From: Streptomyces subrutilus
GTDB taxonomy: Bacteria; Actinomycetota; Actinomycetes; Streptomycetales; Streptomycetaceae
Assembly: GCF_008704535.1 (NCBI RefSeq)
Contig: NZ_CP023701.1
Location: 372,001 to 436,000 of the forward strand
Direction: 5' to 3'
Length of the DNA stretch: 64,000 nucleotides
A program made the position numbers and the translations under genes. This document shows, piece after piece, positions 18,065-27,016 of this stretch (the first letter of the stretch is position 1; the number at the start of each line of letters is the position of its first letter). The notes under the pieces are model-generated. The model was not told the origin of the DNA. It saw only the letters and a list, made by a program, of their open reading frames with translations, and ran no database searches.

Positions 18065-19507
18065 TCAGTTTCCCTTCGAGAGGATGTCGCGGGGGGTGAG
18101 CCGCAGGACGCGGATGCCCGGGACGAGGGTGGCGAGGGCCGCGATGCCGAGGCCGGTCGCACCGATCCTGGCGATGTCGGCGGGGCCGGTACGGATGTCG
18201 ATGCGGTCGATCGGCTCGACCTGTTCGCCGTCGTCCTCGGACGTGATCCCGTTCACCGCGCCGGGGTCGGGTGCGCCGTCGTCGGACGCGCCCTGGGCGC
18301 GGGCGGACGAGACCTCGCCCGCCAGCACCCGGTCCCCGATCGCCTGGGAGAGGACCTGGCTGCCGGCCGCGGCGAGGCCGATGGCCACCAGGGCGCAGGC
18401 CGCCACCTCCACCAGGTGCTGGCCCAGGAGCTTCGGCTTCTTCTCGCCGAGCGACATGAGGATGCCGAGCTCGCTCCGCCGCTCGCGCAGGTTCGAGGCG
18501 ACGACGAGGGCGAGGATCGCGGTGCCCGCGACGGCCACCAGCCCTACGGTGAGGCCGGCGAAGGCCGCGGTCCTGGTGATCGGGCCGACCAGCGTCTTGT
18601 ACGCCTTGTCGTTGACGGTCAGCGGGAAGATGCCGAGGTCCGCGCCGGCGGCCCGGGCGTCGGCCTTCAGCCGGTCGAGGTCGTCGGGGCCGCGCAGGGT
18701 GAACGTGGCCGACTTGACCACGCCGCCGTCGGCCGCGGTGTCCTTGCCGAGGAGTTTGCTGCCGCCTTCGGGGGTCACGTAGATCTGGTTGGCGGGGTGC
18801 GTCATGGCCGGTACGTAGCTGCCCGAGTCGGGGGTGCCGCTGCGGTAGACGCCGCCGACGACGAAGTCGAACTGCCGCGTGTCCGGCTCCTGTCCGGCGA
18901 TCGGGGCGTTGCCGATCCGGAGCGTGACGCGGTCGCCGACGGCGAGGCCGTTGGCCTTCGCCAGGCGCTCTTCGATGACGACCACGTCGGCCGCGCTGTC
19001 GGGCTTGATGCCGGTGCCGGAGACGAGCGCGTCGTCGCCGTTGCGGAAGGCGGAGAGGGCGTCGAGGTCGCGGACGCCGTCGGCCTTGAAGAAGTCGAGG
19101 CCGTCGTCCTTCCGACCGGCGGGCAGCGGCACGGGTTCGTAGAGCTTCATCCGGTCGGTCGGCTTGGCGCCGGAATCGGTGGAGTAGTTGCACCGGGTCA
19201 CCGCGGACGAGCCGCATATCCGGTCGACCAGATCGCGGTGCAGGTCGCCTCCGGCGCCGATCGTCCCGGGGGTCGCGCCATTGTTCTTGGACGCTTTGCC
19301 GGAATTGATCAGGGCATTCAGATCGAGTTGCATCGTGGCCACCGCGCCCACGCTCTCCTTCGCGTCGTCGGCGGCGCGGGCGGCTGCGGTCTGGATGAGG
19401 AATCCAGAGAGCACGAGGGTGCAGATGACGAAGAACAGGCCGGTCAGCATGACCGTCTTGCCCAGCTGGGCGGCGAGCCGCCAACCGGCCCGCTTGAGGA
19501 AATTCAT
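18065..19507 (-). CDS. FtsX-like/MacB-type ABC permease
   Basis: 480 residues. An N-terminal cytosolic NFLKRAGWRLAAQ stretch and first helix (VMLTGLFFVICTLVLSGFLI) are followed by a large extracytoplasmic domain of about 280 residues, then three C-terminal helices beginning AFAGLTVGLVAVAGTAILAL with the coupling-loop motif RRSELGILMSLGEKK, the hallmark of FtsX-family permeases. A C-terminal acidic insertion (about residues 410-445) precedes the last helix. ATG 19507 is preceded by AAGGATGAG. The outside domain contains a CGSSAVTRCNYSTDSG loop with two cysteines. Divergent from the response regulator by 201 bases. Confidence 0.9.
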   Translation of the reverse strand: MNFLKRAGWRLAAQLGKTVMLTGLFFVICTLVLSGFLIQTAAARAADDAKESVGAVATMQLDLNALINSGKASKNNGATPGTIGAGGDLHRDLVDRICGSSAVTRCNYSTDSGAKPTDRMKLYEPVPLPAGRKDDGLDFFKADGVRDLDALSAFRNGDDALVSGTGIKPDSAADVVVIEERLAKANGLAVGDRVTLRIGNAPIAGQEPDTRQFDFVVGGVYRSGTPDSGSYVPAMTHPANQIYVTPEGGSKLLGKDTAADGGVVKSATFTLRGPDDLDRLKADARAAGADLGIFPLTVNDKAYKTLVGPITRTAAFAGLTVGLVAVAGTAILALVVASNLRERRSELGILMSLGEKKPKLLGQHLVEVAACALVAIGLAAAGSQVLSQAIGDRVLAGEVSSARAQGASDDGAPDPGAVNGITSEDDGEQVEPIDRIDIRTGPADIARIGATGLGIAALATLVPGIRVLRLTPRDILSKGN

Positions 19508-19708
19508 AAATTTCTCATCCTTTCGCCAAAACCCGATCGCGTTTCCGGGAACGGAGAACAACGCTAGATTCCCGGGGTTTTGAGCCGCGTTCAGCGCGGG
19601 AAGGCCGCCCGGCCAAAATCAAACACGGCTCATATACGTGCTCTGATATCCAGGAGCCGGACCGCGGGCGGCGCGGGCCGGACACGGGACGGAAGAGGGA
19701 CGCGGAGC

Positions 19709-20371
19709 GTGCGAGTACTGGTGGTGGAGGACGAGGCGTACATGGCCCGGGTCCTGGAGATCGGCCTGCGCCGCGCGGCCATGACCGTCGACGTCGTGCA
19801 CGACGGGCAGTCCGCCCTCGACCTCCTGGCCGTTCACGACTACGACGCGGTGGTCCTGGACCGGGACCTGCCGGAGGTGCACGGCGACGAGGTGTGCCGA
19901 CGGTTGCAGCAGTTGGACCCCGGCTGTCGCATCCTCATGCTGAGCGCGGCCGGACAGCTCGGCGACAAGGTCGCCGGACTGTCGCTCGGCGCCGACGACT
20001 ACCTGGCCAAGCCCTTCGACTTCCCCGAACTGGTCGCCCGGCTGCGCGCGTTGTACCGGCGCAGCCCGGTCGCGCACGCCCCCGTGCTGGTCTTCGCCGA
20101 CCTCACCTTCGACACGCACCGCCGACGGGTTTCGCGGGCGGGCGCCGAAGTCCGGCTGACGCCGAAGGAACTGGCGGTCCTGGAGCTGTTGATGCGGGCC
20201 GAGGGCGGGGTGGTCAGCACCGAGTACCTCCTGGAGAAGGCCTGGGACGCGCACACCGACCCGTTCACCAACGCCGTGCGGCTGGTGGTGCACACGCTGC
20301 GCAAGAAGCTCGGCGAGCCGCAGCTCGTACGGACGGCCGTCGGGGCCGGCTACCGGCTCGGCGACGCGTGA
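19709..20371 (+). CDS. OmpR/PhoB-type response regulator
   Basis: 220 residues. The receiver begins VLVVEDEAYMARVLE, with phospho-acceptor Asp in VVLDRDLPEVHGDEV, Ser/Thr switch region LMLSAAG and Lys in YLAKPF. The effector is a winged helix: EVRLTPKELAVLELLMRAEG, then AVRLVVHTLRKKLGE and VGAGYRLGD. GTG 19709 is chosen as the start because it begins the receiver sheet. Its stop overlaps the kinase GTG (GTGA). Placed divergently beside the ABC exporter, it probably controls that operon in response to cell-envelope stress. Confidence 0.93.
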   Translation: MRVLVVEDEAYMARVLEIGLRRAAMTVDVVHDGQSALDLLAVHDYDAVVLDRDLPEVHGDEVCRRLQQLDPGCRILMLSAAGQLGDKVAGLSLGADDYLAKPFDFPELVARLRALYRRSPVAHAPVLVFADLTFDTHRRRVSRAGAEVRLTPKELAVLELLMRAEGGVVSTEYLLEKAWDAHTDPFTNAVRLVVHTLRKKLGEPQLVRTAVGAGYRLGDA

Positions 20372-21648
20372 ACCGCCCCGGCACACCGAACGGCACGGCC
20401 GGCCCGCACGGCACTGCCGGCCCGCACGGCGCGGACGGCCCGCGTCGGCCGTGCGGGCGGTCCGGACGGCGCGGGCTGCGGCGGCTGGGGGTCCGCCGGC
20501 TGGGCATCCGCGGGCGGCTGTTCGCGGGGTTCGCGGGGGCGCTGGCCGTGTGCGCGGCGCTGATGGTGACCCTCATCTACGTCGGCATCCGGTTCCTGCC
20601 GACCTACGACATTCCGGTGGAGCGCGTTCCGGGCGGTGCCGCGGAGCCCGCACCCGGTTCCCTCGTACCGGCGCTGCCGCTGCACACTCCCGCCAAGGGC
20701 AGTCCGTACGAGGGGGCGGCCACCACCAAGCTGGTCCGTACGAAGCAGGACGTGTGGGCGGCGGTGCTCGGCATCTCGACGGCCGGGGTCCTGGTGATCA
20801 TGACGGTGGGGCTGGGTGCGGGCTGGATCGTGTCGCGGCGCCTGCTCGCACCGTTGCACGAGGTGAGCGAGGCGGCGGCGAAGGCGCGGGACGGGGACCT
20901 CGCCTACCGCATCAACGCGGTGGGCCCGGACGACGAGCTCCGGCGGCTGGCCGACACCTTCGACGCCATGCTGGAGCGGCTGGAGGAGTCCTTCGCCGCC
21001 CACCGGAGGTTCGCGGCCAACGCCTCGCACGAGCTCCTCACGCCCTTGGCGACCACCCGCGCGATCCTCCAGGTGGCGGGCGAGGACAGCAGCGGGGAGG
21101 AGTTGGCCGAGCTCGCCCCGATGCTGCGGGAGACCAACGAGCGCAACATCGGCGTCGTCAAGGCGCTGCTGGAGCTCGCGGGCGCCGAGCACGCGGCCTT
21201 CGACGCCGATCCGGTGGACCTGGCAGCCCTGGTGCGGCAGGTGGCGCGGGACCGGGCCCCCGCTGCGGCCGAACGGGCCGTGACGGTGCGGACGCACACC
21301 GAGGCGGGCTGCCCGGTGGCCGGGAACGCGGCGCTGCTGCGGCAGTTGGCGGTCAATCTGCTGGACAACGCGATCGGGCACAACCGGGCGGACGGCGAGG
21401 TGCGGCTGGCCGTCCTCCACGACGACGGCCCGGTCCTGGAGGTCGAGAACACCGGACCGCTCGTGGCGGCCGAAGCGGCCGGCCGGCTCTTCGAGCCCTT
21501 CTACCGGGCCCGGCCGCGGGTCGGTACGGGGCACGGTCTCGGGCTGGCGATCGTCCGCTCGATCGCGGTGGCGCACCACGGCTCGGTGACGGCGACGGCG
21601 CGTCCGCGGGGCGGCCTGACGGTGCGGGTCCGGTTCCCCGCGCGCTGA
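20368..21648 (+). CDS. membrane sensor histidine kinase
   Basis: 426 residues. A positively charged, Gly/Pro-rich cytosolic lead with a repeated GTAGPHG precedes helix 1 (about 51-72); a short outside loop of about 55 residues, helix 2 (about 130-152) and a HAMP linker follow. The HisKA box FAANASHELLTPL carries the phosphorylated His221, and the ATPase has N-box NLLDNAIGHN and G-box GTGHGLGLAI. Translation is coupled to the response regulator by a 4-base overlap. The small sensor loop is typical of kinases that sense via the membrane or an ABC partner such as the divergent exporter. Confidence 0.93.
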   Translation: MNRPGTPNGTAGPHGTAGPHGADGPRRPCGRSGRRGLRRLGVRRLGIRGRLFAGFAGALAVCAALMVTLIYVGIRFLPTYDIPVERVPGGAAEPAPGSLVPALPLHTPAKGSPYEGAATTKLVRTKQDVWAAVLGISTAGVLVIMTVGLGAGWIVSRRLLAPLHEVSEAAAKARDGDLAYRINAVGPDDELRRLADTFDAMLERLEESFAAHRRFAANASHELLTPLATTRAILQVAGEDSSGEELAELAPMLRETNERNIGVVKALLELAGAEHAAFDADPVDLAALVRQVARDRAPAAAERAVTVRTHTEAGCPVAGNAALLRQLAVNLLDNAIGHNRADGEVRLAVLHDDGPVLEVENTGPLVAAEAAGRLFEPFYRARPRVGTGHGLGLAIVRSIAVAHHGSVTATARPRGGLTVRVRFPAR

Positions 21649-21687
21649 CGTCCCGGCCGTCACCGCGGGTGCGGGAGGGCCGGGACG
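21649..21687. terminator. hairpin between kinase and convergent small gene
   Basis: Ten-base perfect arms CGTCCCGGCC (21649-21658) and GGCCGGGACG (21678-21687) begin at the kinase stop and lie between convergent genes; a bidirectional terminator candidate. Confidence 0.5.
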
Positions 21688-21705
21688 CCGGCGCGTACGG
21701 TGGGG

Positions 21706-21906
21706 TCAGTTGTTGGAACCGACCATGTTGTCGTGGCCCGCGTTGAACACGTCGTCGGCGGCGAACTGCAGCCAGTCGCCGAAGACCAGCGTGTACGAGT
21801 TCTGCGGAGCGACGTTGACCGAGACGTCGGCAGCAGCTGCGGACGCGCCGCCGAGGACGATGACGCCGGCGGCGAGGACGGAGAACAGGGTGCGCGCAGA
21901 ACGCAT
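21706..21906 (-). CDS. small secreted protein
   Basis: 66 residues. A signal peptide (RTLFSVLAAGVIVLGGASAA, cleavage after AAAA) is followed by a mature part of about 40 residues: DVSVNVAPQNSYTLVFGDWL then QFAADDVFNAGHD, ending MVGSNN. No cysteines. The ATG at 21906 follows AAGGTGG. The mature peptide is rich in Asn, Asp and aromatic residues; I do not recognise a family. Probably surface-exposed or released. Confidence 0.65.
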   Translation of the reverse strand: MRSARTLFSVLAAGVIVLGGASAAAADVSVNVAPQNSYTLVFGDWLQFAADDVFNAGHDNMVGSNN

Positions 21907-22142
21907 GGTTCCACCTTTCACAAGGGGTACATCAGGGGGGTGATCGGGCACAGCAGAACCTAGAGAGACGGGGCTCGGATGTCCCGGCACCCGGCCGGAC
22001 CGGGCCGAGAGCCAGCCGATCGGACCAACCCGACGCACCACGACCAACCCGGCCCCACCGGCCCGGCCGACCCCGCCGGCACGGCCCGGCCCGTTCGCCG
22101 GCGGTCCGCCGTCCCCCGCACCCCGGTAGACCACTGTGCGGG

Positions 22143-22173
22143 GATTGGCCTTGCCGTGACCACGATTGGCCTC
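22143..22173 (+). promoter_or_regulatory. direct repeats upstream of phzF-like gene
   Basis: GATTGGCCT occurs at 22143 and 22164, with starts 21 bp (two helical turns) apart, ending 14 bases before the ATG of the PhzF-family gene. It is either a regulator site or part of the promoter. Confidence 0.35.
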
Positions 22174-22187
22174 GGTACGTTCGCGGC

Positions 22188-23033
22188 ATGCGCATCCAGA
22201 TCGTGGACTCCTTCACCACCCGCCCCTTCGCCGGCAACCCCGCGGGCGTCTGCCTGCTCCCCGCCGGGGAATGGCCCGATGACCGGTGGCTCCGGCGGGT
22301 CGCGGCCGAGCTGAACCACTCCGAGACCGCCTTCGCCCTCCCGCTCCCGGCCGGTGGCGAGGCGGAGCTGGAGATCCGGTGGTTCACTCCGCTCGTCGAG
22401 ACCAACCTGTGCGGGCACGCCACATTGGCCACCGTGCACACACTGGCACGCGAGGGCCTGCTCACCGGCCCGGTCCGCTTCCTCAGCCGGTCCAGCGGGA
22501 TCCTCAGCGCCAGCGTCGCTCCGGACGGCGCCGTCACCCTGGACTTCCCCGCGGCTCCCGGCAGCGAGGTGCCCGTACCCGACGGCCTGGCCGAGGCCCT
22601 GGGCGTGCGCCCCGTCGCGACGCTTCGCACCGGGGCGCTGGGCGACCTGCTCACGGTGCTGCCCGACGAGGCCGCCGTCCGGGCCGTGCGTCCCGACCTC
22701 GCGGCCGTCGCGGCCCTGACCCGCCGGGAGGGCCTGCGCGGCATCATCGTCACCGCGGCCGCCGCCTCGCCCGCGGCGGATCGCGGGGACGGGGGCTACG
22801 ACTTCGTCTCCCGGTTCTTCTCGCCGGCCGAGGGGATACCCGAGGACCCGGTCACCGGCAGCGCCCACACGGCCCTGGCCCCGTACTGGGCGGCCCGGCT
22901 CGGCCGTACGGACGCCCTCGTCGGCTTCCAGGCCTCCGCGCGCACGGGTCTGGTACGGGCCTCGGTCCACGGTGACCGCGTCCACCTCACCGGGCACGCG
23001 GTCACCGTGCTGGAGGCCGACCTCCGGGTGTGA
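22188..23033 (+). CDS. PhzF family isomerase/epimerase
   Basis: 281 residues with the PhzF double hot-dog-like fold signatures: VDSFTTRPFAGNPAGV at the start, the catalytic glutamate in LNHSETAF (near residue 46), LCGHATLA, FFSPAEGIPEDPVTGSAH and the final VHLTGHAVTVLEA. PhzF in phenazine synthesis isomerises dihydro-3-hydroxyanthranilate; most actinomycete paralogues have unknown substrates. The gene is monocistronic and no phenazine genes are nearby, so the specific reaction is not inferred. Confidence 0.9.
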   Translation: MRIQIVDSFTTRPFAGNPAGVCLLPAGEWPDDRWLRRVAAELNHSETAFALPLPAGGEAELEIRWFTPLVETNLCGHATLATVHTLAREGLLTGPVRFLSRSSGILSASVAPDGAVTLDFPAAPGSEVPVPDGLAEALGVRPVATLRTGALGDLLTVLPDEAAVRAVRPDLAAVAALTRREGLRGIIVTAAAASPAADRGDGGYDFVSRFFSPAEGIPEDPVTGSAHTALAPYWAARLGRTDALVGFQASARTGLVRASVHGDRVHLTGHAVTVLEADLRV

Positions 23034-23035
23034 CC

Positions 23036-23056
23036 GGCCCGGAGGTCGGCCGGGCC
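23036..23056. terminator. hairpin after phzF-like gene
   Basis: Arms GGCCCGG (23036-23042) and CCGGGCC (23050-23056), loop of seven bases, three bases past the stop codon and before the convergent reductase gene. Confidence 0.45.
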
Positions 23057-23210
23057 GTCCGGCACGGCCGCGCGGCGTCTCCGGCGGCAGCGCGGCGTCT
23101 GCGGCGGCGGGCCGTTGCGGAGGTCCGGCGCCGCGATCCGTACGCCGGGGCCCGGTCCCGGCGTCCCGGCCCGGCGCCGTGGGCGGTTCTGCCCGGATGC
23201 CGCCGGGCGC

Positions 23211-23651
23211 TCAGGCCCGGGTGAGCCGGAGCACCGGGATGTCCCGGTCGGTGTTGCGCCGGTACTCCTCGTACCGCGGGAACACGGCCAGCAGCAGCGG
23301 CCACACCCGCGCCTTCTCCTGCGGGGACAGCACCTCGGCGCGGGCCGCGAAGCGCTCCGCCAGGACCCGCACGTGCACCTCGGGATGGGTTTCGACGCTC
23401 GCGAACCACGCAGGGTGGCGGTCGGCGCCGCTGTTGGAGGCGACGATCAGCAGGGTGTCGCCGTCCTCGGCGTAGATGAGTACGGTGCGGCGCCAGTCAC
23501 CGCTGACCCGCCCGCGGTAATCGAGCAGCAGGCAGGGCGAACCGTTCATGTCGGTGTCCTCGGTGCCGTCGGACTCCTCGTACCGGGCGGCCTGGTCCCG
23601 CACGCGCGGGTTCGGGCTGGGCTTCACGGTGCTCGGGTCGTAGTCGCTCAT
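23211..23651 (-). CDS. nitroreductase / deazaflavin (F420)-dependent oxidoreductase family
   Basis: 146 residues of the DDN-type split-barrel family: LLLDYRGRVSGDWRRTVLIY, then LLIVASNSGADRHPAWFASV, VHVRVLAERFAARAEVL and a C-terminal YEEYRRNTDRDIPVLRLTR. In mycobacteria such enzymes use F420H2 to reduce nitroimidazoles, quinones and other substrates. The Lys/Trp-containing phosphate-binding segment (NSGADRHPAW) is conserved. ATG 23651 has GGAGG upstream. Likely soluble or membrane-associated; substrate unknown. Confidence 0.85.
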   Translation of the reverse strand: MSDYDPSTVKPSPNPRVRDQAARYEESDGTEDTDMNGSPCLLLDYRGRVSGDWRRTVLIYAEDGDTLLIVASNSGADRHPAWFASVETHPEVHVRVLAERFAARAEVLSPQEKARVWPLLLAVFPRYEEYRRNTDRDIPVLRLTRA

Positions 23652-23982
23652 GGGGATGCCTCCGGGACGCGGGTGACCTCGGCTGGGTGACCTCGGCGAC
23701 GATCATCCCCCACCGCCGGGCGGCCGGGAGCGCGGCCCGTCGCGCGGCCCGGCTCGCCGCCACCGGGCGACGGGGGGTCCCCGTGCTCCGGCCCCCGGGA
23801 CGGCTCCGGCCGGCTCAGGGGAGCGGAGGAGGAGGCGTGACGGTCGTGTCTGCTTCCACACGTCCACTCAAAGGTTGAATCCAGAACCGGTGTGCCGCCC
23901 GTGCGCCCCCTCCGCGACGGGCGCATCCGATCCGCCGGGCCGATAGTGAAGAGGAGGGGGCCTCTTCGATTGGGGAACGCCC
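23652..23982. other. divergent promoter region of reductase and GH15 genes
   Basis: No gene. It holds a 14-bp tandem repeat GGGTGACCTCGGCT/G (23671-23698) and a leader hairpin listed separately. Confidence 0.45.
23948..23967 (+). promoter_or_regulatory. leader hairpin before the GH15 gene
   Basis: Seven-base arms GAAGAGG (23948-23954) and CCTCTTC (23961-23967) around a purine loop, ending 15 bases before the ATG. It could occlude or expose the nearby ribosome binding site. Confidence 0.3.
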
Positions 23983-25806
23983 ATGGACCGCTACCCGCCG
24001 ATCGCCGAGCACGGCCTCATAGGCGATCTACAGACCGCAGCACTGGTGACCTCGCGCGGCGTGGTGGACTGGTTCGCCGCTCCCCGGTTCGACTCCCCCA
24101 GCATCTTCGCCGCGCTGCTCGACCACGACCGCGGCGGGTACTTCCGGCTCGCGCCCGACACCGCGGACGCCACCTGCAAGCAGCTCTACTACCCGGACAC
24201 CGCCGTGCTGGTGACCCGGTTCATGTCGCCCGACGGCGTCGGAGAGGTGATCGACTGGATGCCGCCGGACACCGGAGGCACCGCGACCGACCGGCACACA
24301 CTCGTCCGTACGGCGCGCACCGTGCGCGGCTCGGTCCGCTTCGACATGGAATGCCGCCCGCGCTTCGACTACGGCCGGGCCGCACACCGGGTGGAGCTGC
24401 GCCCCGGCGCCTCGGTGTTCCGGGCACCGGGGGCGACAGCGTACCTGCAGAGCACGTTTCCGCTGGAGCGGGACGGCGACGACCTGCGCGGATCGGTCAC
24501 GTTGCAGGTCGGCGAAGTGGCGGCGGCCGTCTTCACCGTGTGCGGTGCGGAGGGCGGGGCCCCGCCGGCGCCGCCCACCCTGGAGGGCATGACCCAGGAG
24601 CTCTGGGACACGGTGGAGTTCTGGCAGAAGTGGGTCCGCGGCTCCAACTACCGGGGCCGCTGGCCCGACATGGTCAGCCGCTCCGCCATCACCCTCAAGC
24701 TGCTGACCTACCGGCCCACCGGCGCACCCGTCGCCGCGGCCACGATGGGCCTGCCCGAGCAGGTCGGCGGCGAACGCAACTGGGACTACCGCTACACCTG
24801 GGTGCGCGACGGTTCCCTCTCCGTACGGTCGCTGCTCGACCTCGGCTTCGTCGAGGAGGCCACCGAGTTCACCCGCTGGCTGGGAGACCGGCTGCGCGAG
24901 AGCGAGGGCAAGGGCGGCGAGCCGCTGCAGATCATGTACCGGGTCGACGGGGAGCCGCTGCTGACCGAGGAGATCCTGGGCCACCTCGAAGGCTACCGGG
25001 GCTCGGCCCCGGTCCGGCTGGGCAACGCCGCCTCCGACCAGCTCCAGCTGGACATCTACGGGGAGGCCCTCTACGCCCTGTCGGAGGGGCGCGAGGTCGC
25101 CGCGCAGTCCGGCTACCGGGGCTGGAAGGTGCTGTCGCGCACCCTGGACTGGCTGGCCGACTCCTGGGACCGTCCCGACGAGGGCATCTGGGAGACGCGC
25201 GGGGGCCGTAAGGACTTCACGTACAGCCGGGTGATGTGCTGGGCCGCGTTCGACCGGGGCCTGAAGCTGGCCGCCGACTTCAGCCGGCCCGCCGACACCG
25301 AACGCTGGACGCGGGCCCGCGACTCCATCATCGAGCAGGTCATGGCACACGGCTGGAGCGAGTCGAACCAGGCCTATGTGCAGCACTACGGCGGAGAGGA
25401 CGTGTTGGACGCCTCGCTGCTGCTCATGCCCCGCGTCGGATTCGTCGCCCCCAAGGACCCGTCCTGGCTGTCCACGCTCGACGCGATGGACCGGACCCTG
25501 GTGTCCGACAGCCTGGTCTACCGCTACGACCCGGCCGCGTCACCGGACGGGCTGCGCGGCTCCGAGGGCACCTTCAGCCTGTGCACCTTCCTCTACGTGG
25601 ACGCGCTGGCCCGGGCGGGACGGCTGCGCCCGGCCCGCTACACCTTCGAGAAGATGCACACCTACGCCAACCACGTCGGCCTGTTCGCCGAGGAGATCGG
25701 TCCCAGCGGCGAGCAACTCGGCAACTTCCCGCAGGCGTTCACGCACCTGTCGCTCATCACCGCGGCCTGCACCCTGGACGCGGCCCTCGACGGGCAGCGC
25801 TACTGA
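23983..25806 (+). CDS. glycoside hydrolase family 15 protein (trehalase/glucoamylase-like)
   Basis: 607 residues, matching the cytosolic bacterial GH15 group. The N-terminal beta-domain starts YPPIAEHGLIGDLQTAALVT and DWFAAPRFDSPSIFAALLD; the (alpha/alpha)6 barrel has the signature GGERNWDYRYTWVRDGSLSV, with the general acid expected around the IYGEALYAL segment and the base in the SEGTFSLCTFLYVDALA motif. Actinobacterial members include trehalases and glucoamylases. No signal peptide is present, so it works inside the cell. Monocistronic, followed by a hairpin. Confidence 0.9.
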   Translation: MDRYPPIAEHGLIGDLQTAALVTSRGVVDWFAAPRFDSPSIFAALLDHDRGGYFRLAPDTADATCKQLYYPDTAVLVTRFMSPDGVGEVIDWMPPDTGGTATDRHTLVRTARTVRGSVRFDMECRPRFDYGRAAHRVELRPGASVFRAPGATAYLQSTFPLERDGDDLRGSVTLQVGEVAAAVFTVCGAEGGAPPAPPTLEGMTQELWDTVEFWQKWVRGSNYRGRWPDMVSRSAITLKLLTYRPTGAPVAAATMGLPEQVGGERNWDYRYTWVRDGSLSVRSLLDLGFVEEATEFTRWLGDRLRESEGKGGEPLQIMYRVDGEPLLTEEILGHLEGYRGSAPVRLGNAASDQLQLDIYGEALYALSEGREVAAQSGYRGWKVLSRTLDWLADSWDRPDEGIWETRGGRKDFTYSRVMCWAAFDRGLKLAADFSRPADTERWTRARDSIIEQVMAHGWSESNQAYVQHYGGEDVLDASLLLMPRVGFVAPKDPSWLSTLDAMDRTLVSDSLVYRYDPAASPDGLRGSEGTFSLCTFLYVDALARAGRLRPARYTFEKMHTYANHVGLFAEEIGPSGEQLGNFPQAFTHLSLITAACTLDAALDGQRY

Positions 25807-25823
25807 CCGCGCCCTGGCGCGGT
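25806..25823. terminator. hairpin after GH15 gene
   Basis: ACCGCGCC (25806-25813) pairs with GGCGCGGT (25816-25823), starting at the last base of the stop codon and before the convergent corA-like gene. Confidence 0.5.
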
Positions 25824-25889
25824 GCGGGGAACGGCGATCGCGGGGCGGGGCGGACGGCGGCGCCGTACCCCGTCGGCCGCTCCCGGCCC

Positions 25890-26894
25890 TCAGCGGTCGT
25901 CGTCCATGCGTTCGTCGTCGTGATCGTCGTCGTGCAGCCGCCGCCAGAGGCGGGTGCGGTGCAGCACGTACAGCGCGACGAAGAGGAAGGCCACCTGCAG
26001 TCCGACGGCGAGCAGCCAGAAGATGGCCCCGCTCTCCAGCTCGTCCGTCAGGTAGGCGAAGTTCATGCCGAAGAAGCCGGTCACGAAGGTCAGCGGCAGG
26101 AAGATCGTCGAGACGATGGCCAGGCGGTTGATGACGCCGTTCTGCTCGCCGGAGACCAGCGAGGAATAGCTCGCGAAGGCCCGCCGGGCGGCCTCCTGGA
26201 GCGACTCGATGTCCGTGAGCACCAGCTTCGCGGTGCGCTGGTACTCGCGGACGAGCGCCTTGCGGTCCTCGGCGAAGCCGCGGCTCATGGTCCGGCGCGT
26301 GACGGTCTCCTCCGCCACCCGGTAGTAGGGCAGCAGCGTGTGGTGCAGGAGCGCCGCGGTCCGCCGCAGGCGCGCGAGCTCGTAGAGCTGTTCGGGCTGA
26401 CGCCGGCGGAACATCTCGTCCTCCAGGTCCTCCACTTCCAGCAGGGCCTGGACGGCGGACCGGCGGTAGGTCTCCATGGCCTCCTCCAGCAGGAGGAACA
26501 GTACGGCGACGGCGTCCGAGGGGCTTTCGTGGGGGAACCGGCCGGCCAGGCGCTGGATCAGGGCGAACGGTCCGCGGTGCACCGTGATCAGGTAGCGCTC
26601 CGTCACCAGGGCGTGGACATGGACGACCCGGCCCGCCTCGACCGCGGGAATGACGAACGCGGCCTTGTCCTTGAGGACATCGGCCCGGGCGGCCTCGCCC
26701 TCCCGGCCGAGCCACGCCAGGTCCTCGGCTTCCAGGCCCAGCAGGTGCGCCAACGGCTGTTCGTCGGGGTCGGTCTCCTCCGGCAGTTCGACGTCCACGA
26801 GCAGGAAGGACGAGACCGCGAGACGCTCGCGCGCGTCCGTCACGTGCGTCCGCGTCATGACGGCTTCCGGCATGGACACCACCGAAACGATCAT
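25890..26894 (-). CDS. CorA-family magnesium/divalent cation channel
   Basis: 334 residues with a large cytosolic domain (FVIPAVEAGRVVHVHALVTE, YLITVHRGPF), a long helix with VLTDIESLQEAAR, and two C-terminal membrane helices. The selectivity signature GMNF follows helix 1 (LPLTFVTGFFGMNF), equivalent to the CorA YGMN loop, and the tail is basic then acidic (RLHDDDHDDERMDDD). CorA pentamers take up magnesium, cobalt or nickel; some members export. The gene is monocistronic and converges on the GH15 gene. Confidence 0.9.
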   Translation of the reverse strand: MIVSVVSMPEAVMTRTHVTDARERLAVSSFLLVDVELPEETDPDEQPLAHLLGLEAEDLAWLGREGEAARADVLKDKAAFVIPAVEAGRVVHVHALVTERYLITVHRGPFALIQRLAGRFPHESPSDAVAVLFLLLEEAMETYRRSAVQALLEVEDLEDEMFRRRQPEQLYELARLRRTAALLHHTLLPYYRVAEETVTRRTMSRGFAEDRKALVREYQRTAKLVLTDIESLQEAARRAFASYSSLVSGEQNGVINRLAIVSTIFLPLTFVTGFFGMNFAYLTDELESGAIFWLLAVGLQVAFLFVALYVLHRTRLWRRLHDDDHDDERMDDDR

Positions 26895-27016
26895 CGTCCC
26901 CTGCCGTACGTCGTCCAGCGCAGCCTGACTCCCAGCCTGCGGCCCGCGGGGCCCCGCGCAAGCTCAGCGGCGCATTCGCCCGGCATCGGGCACCCGAAGG
27001 GGTGAAGGGGCCAGGA

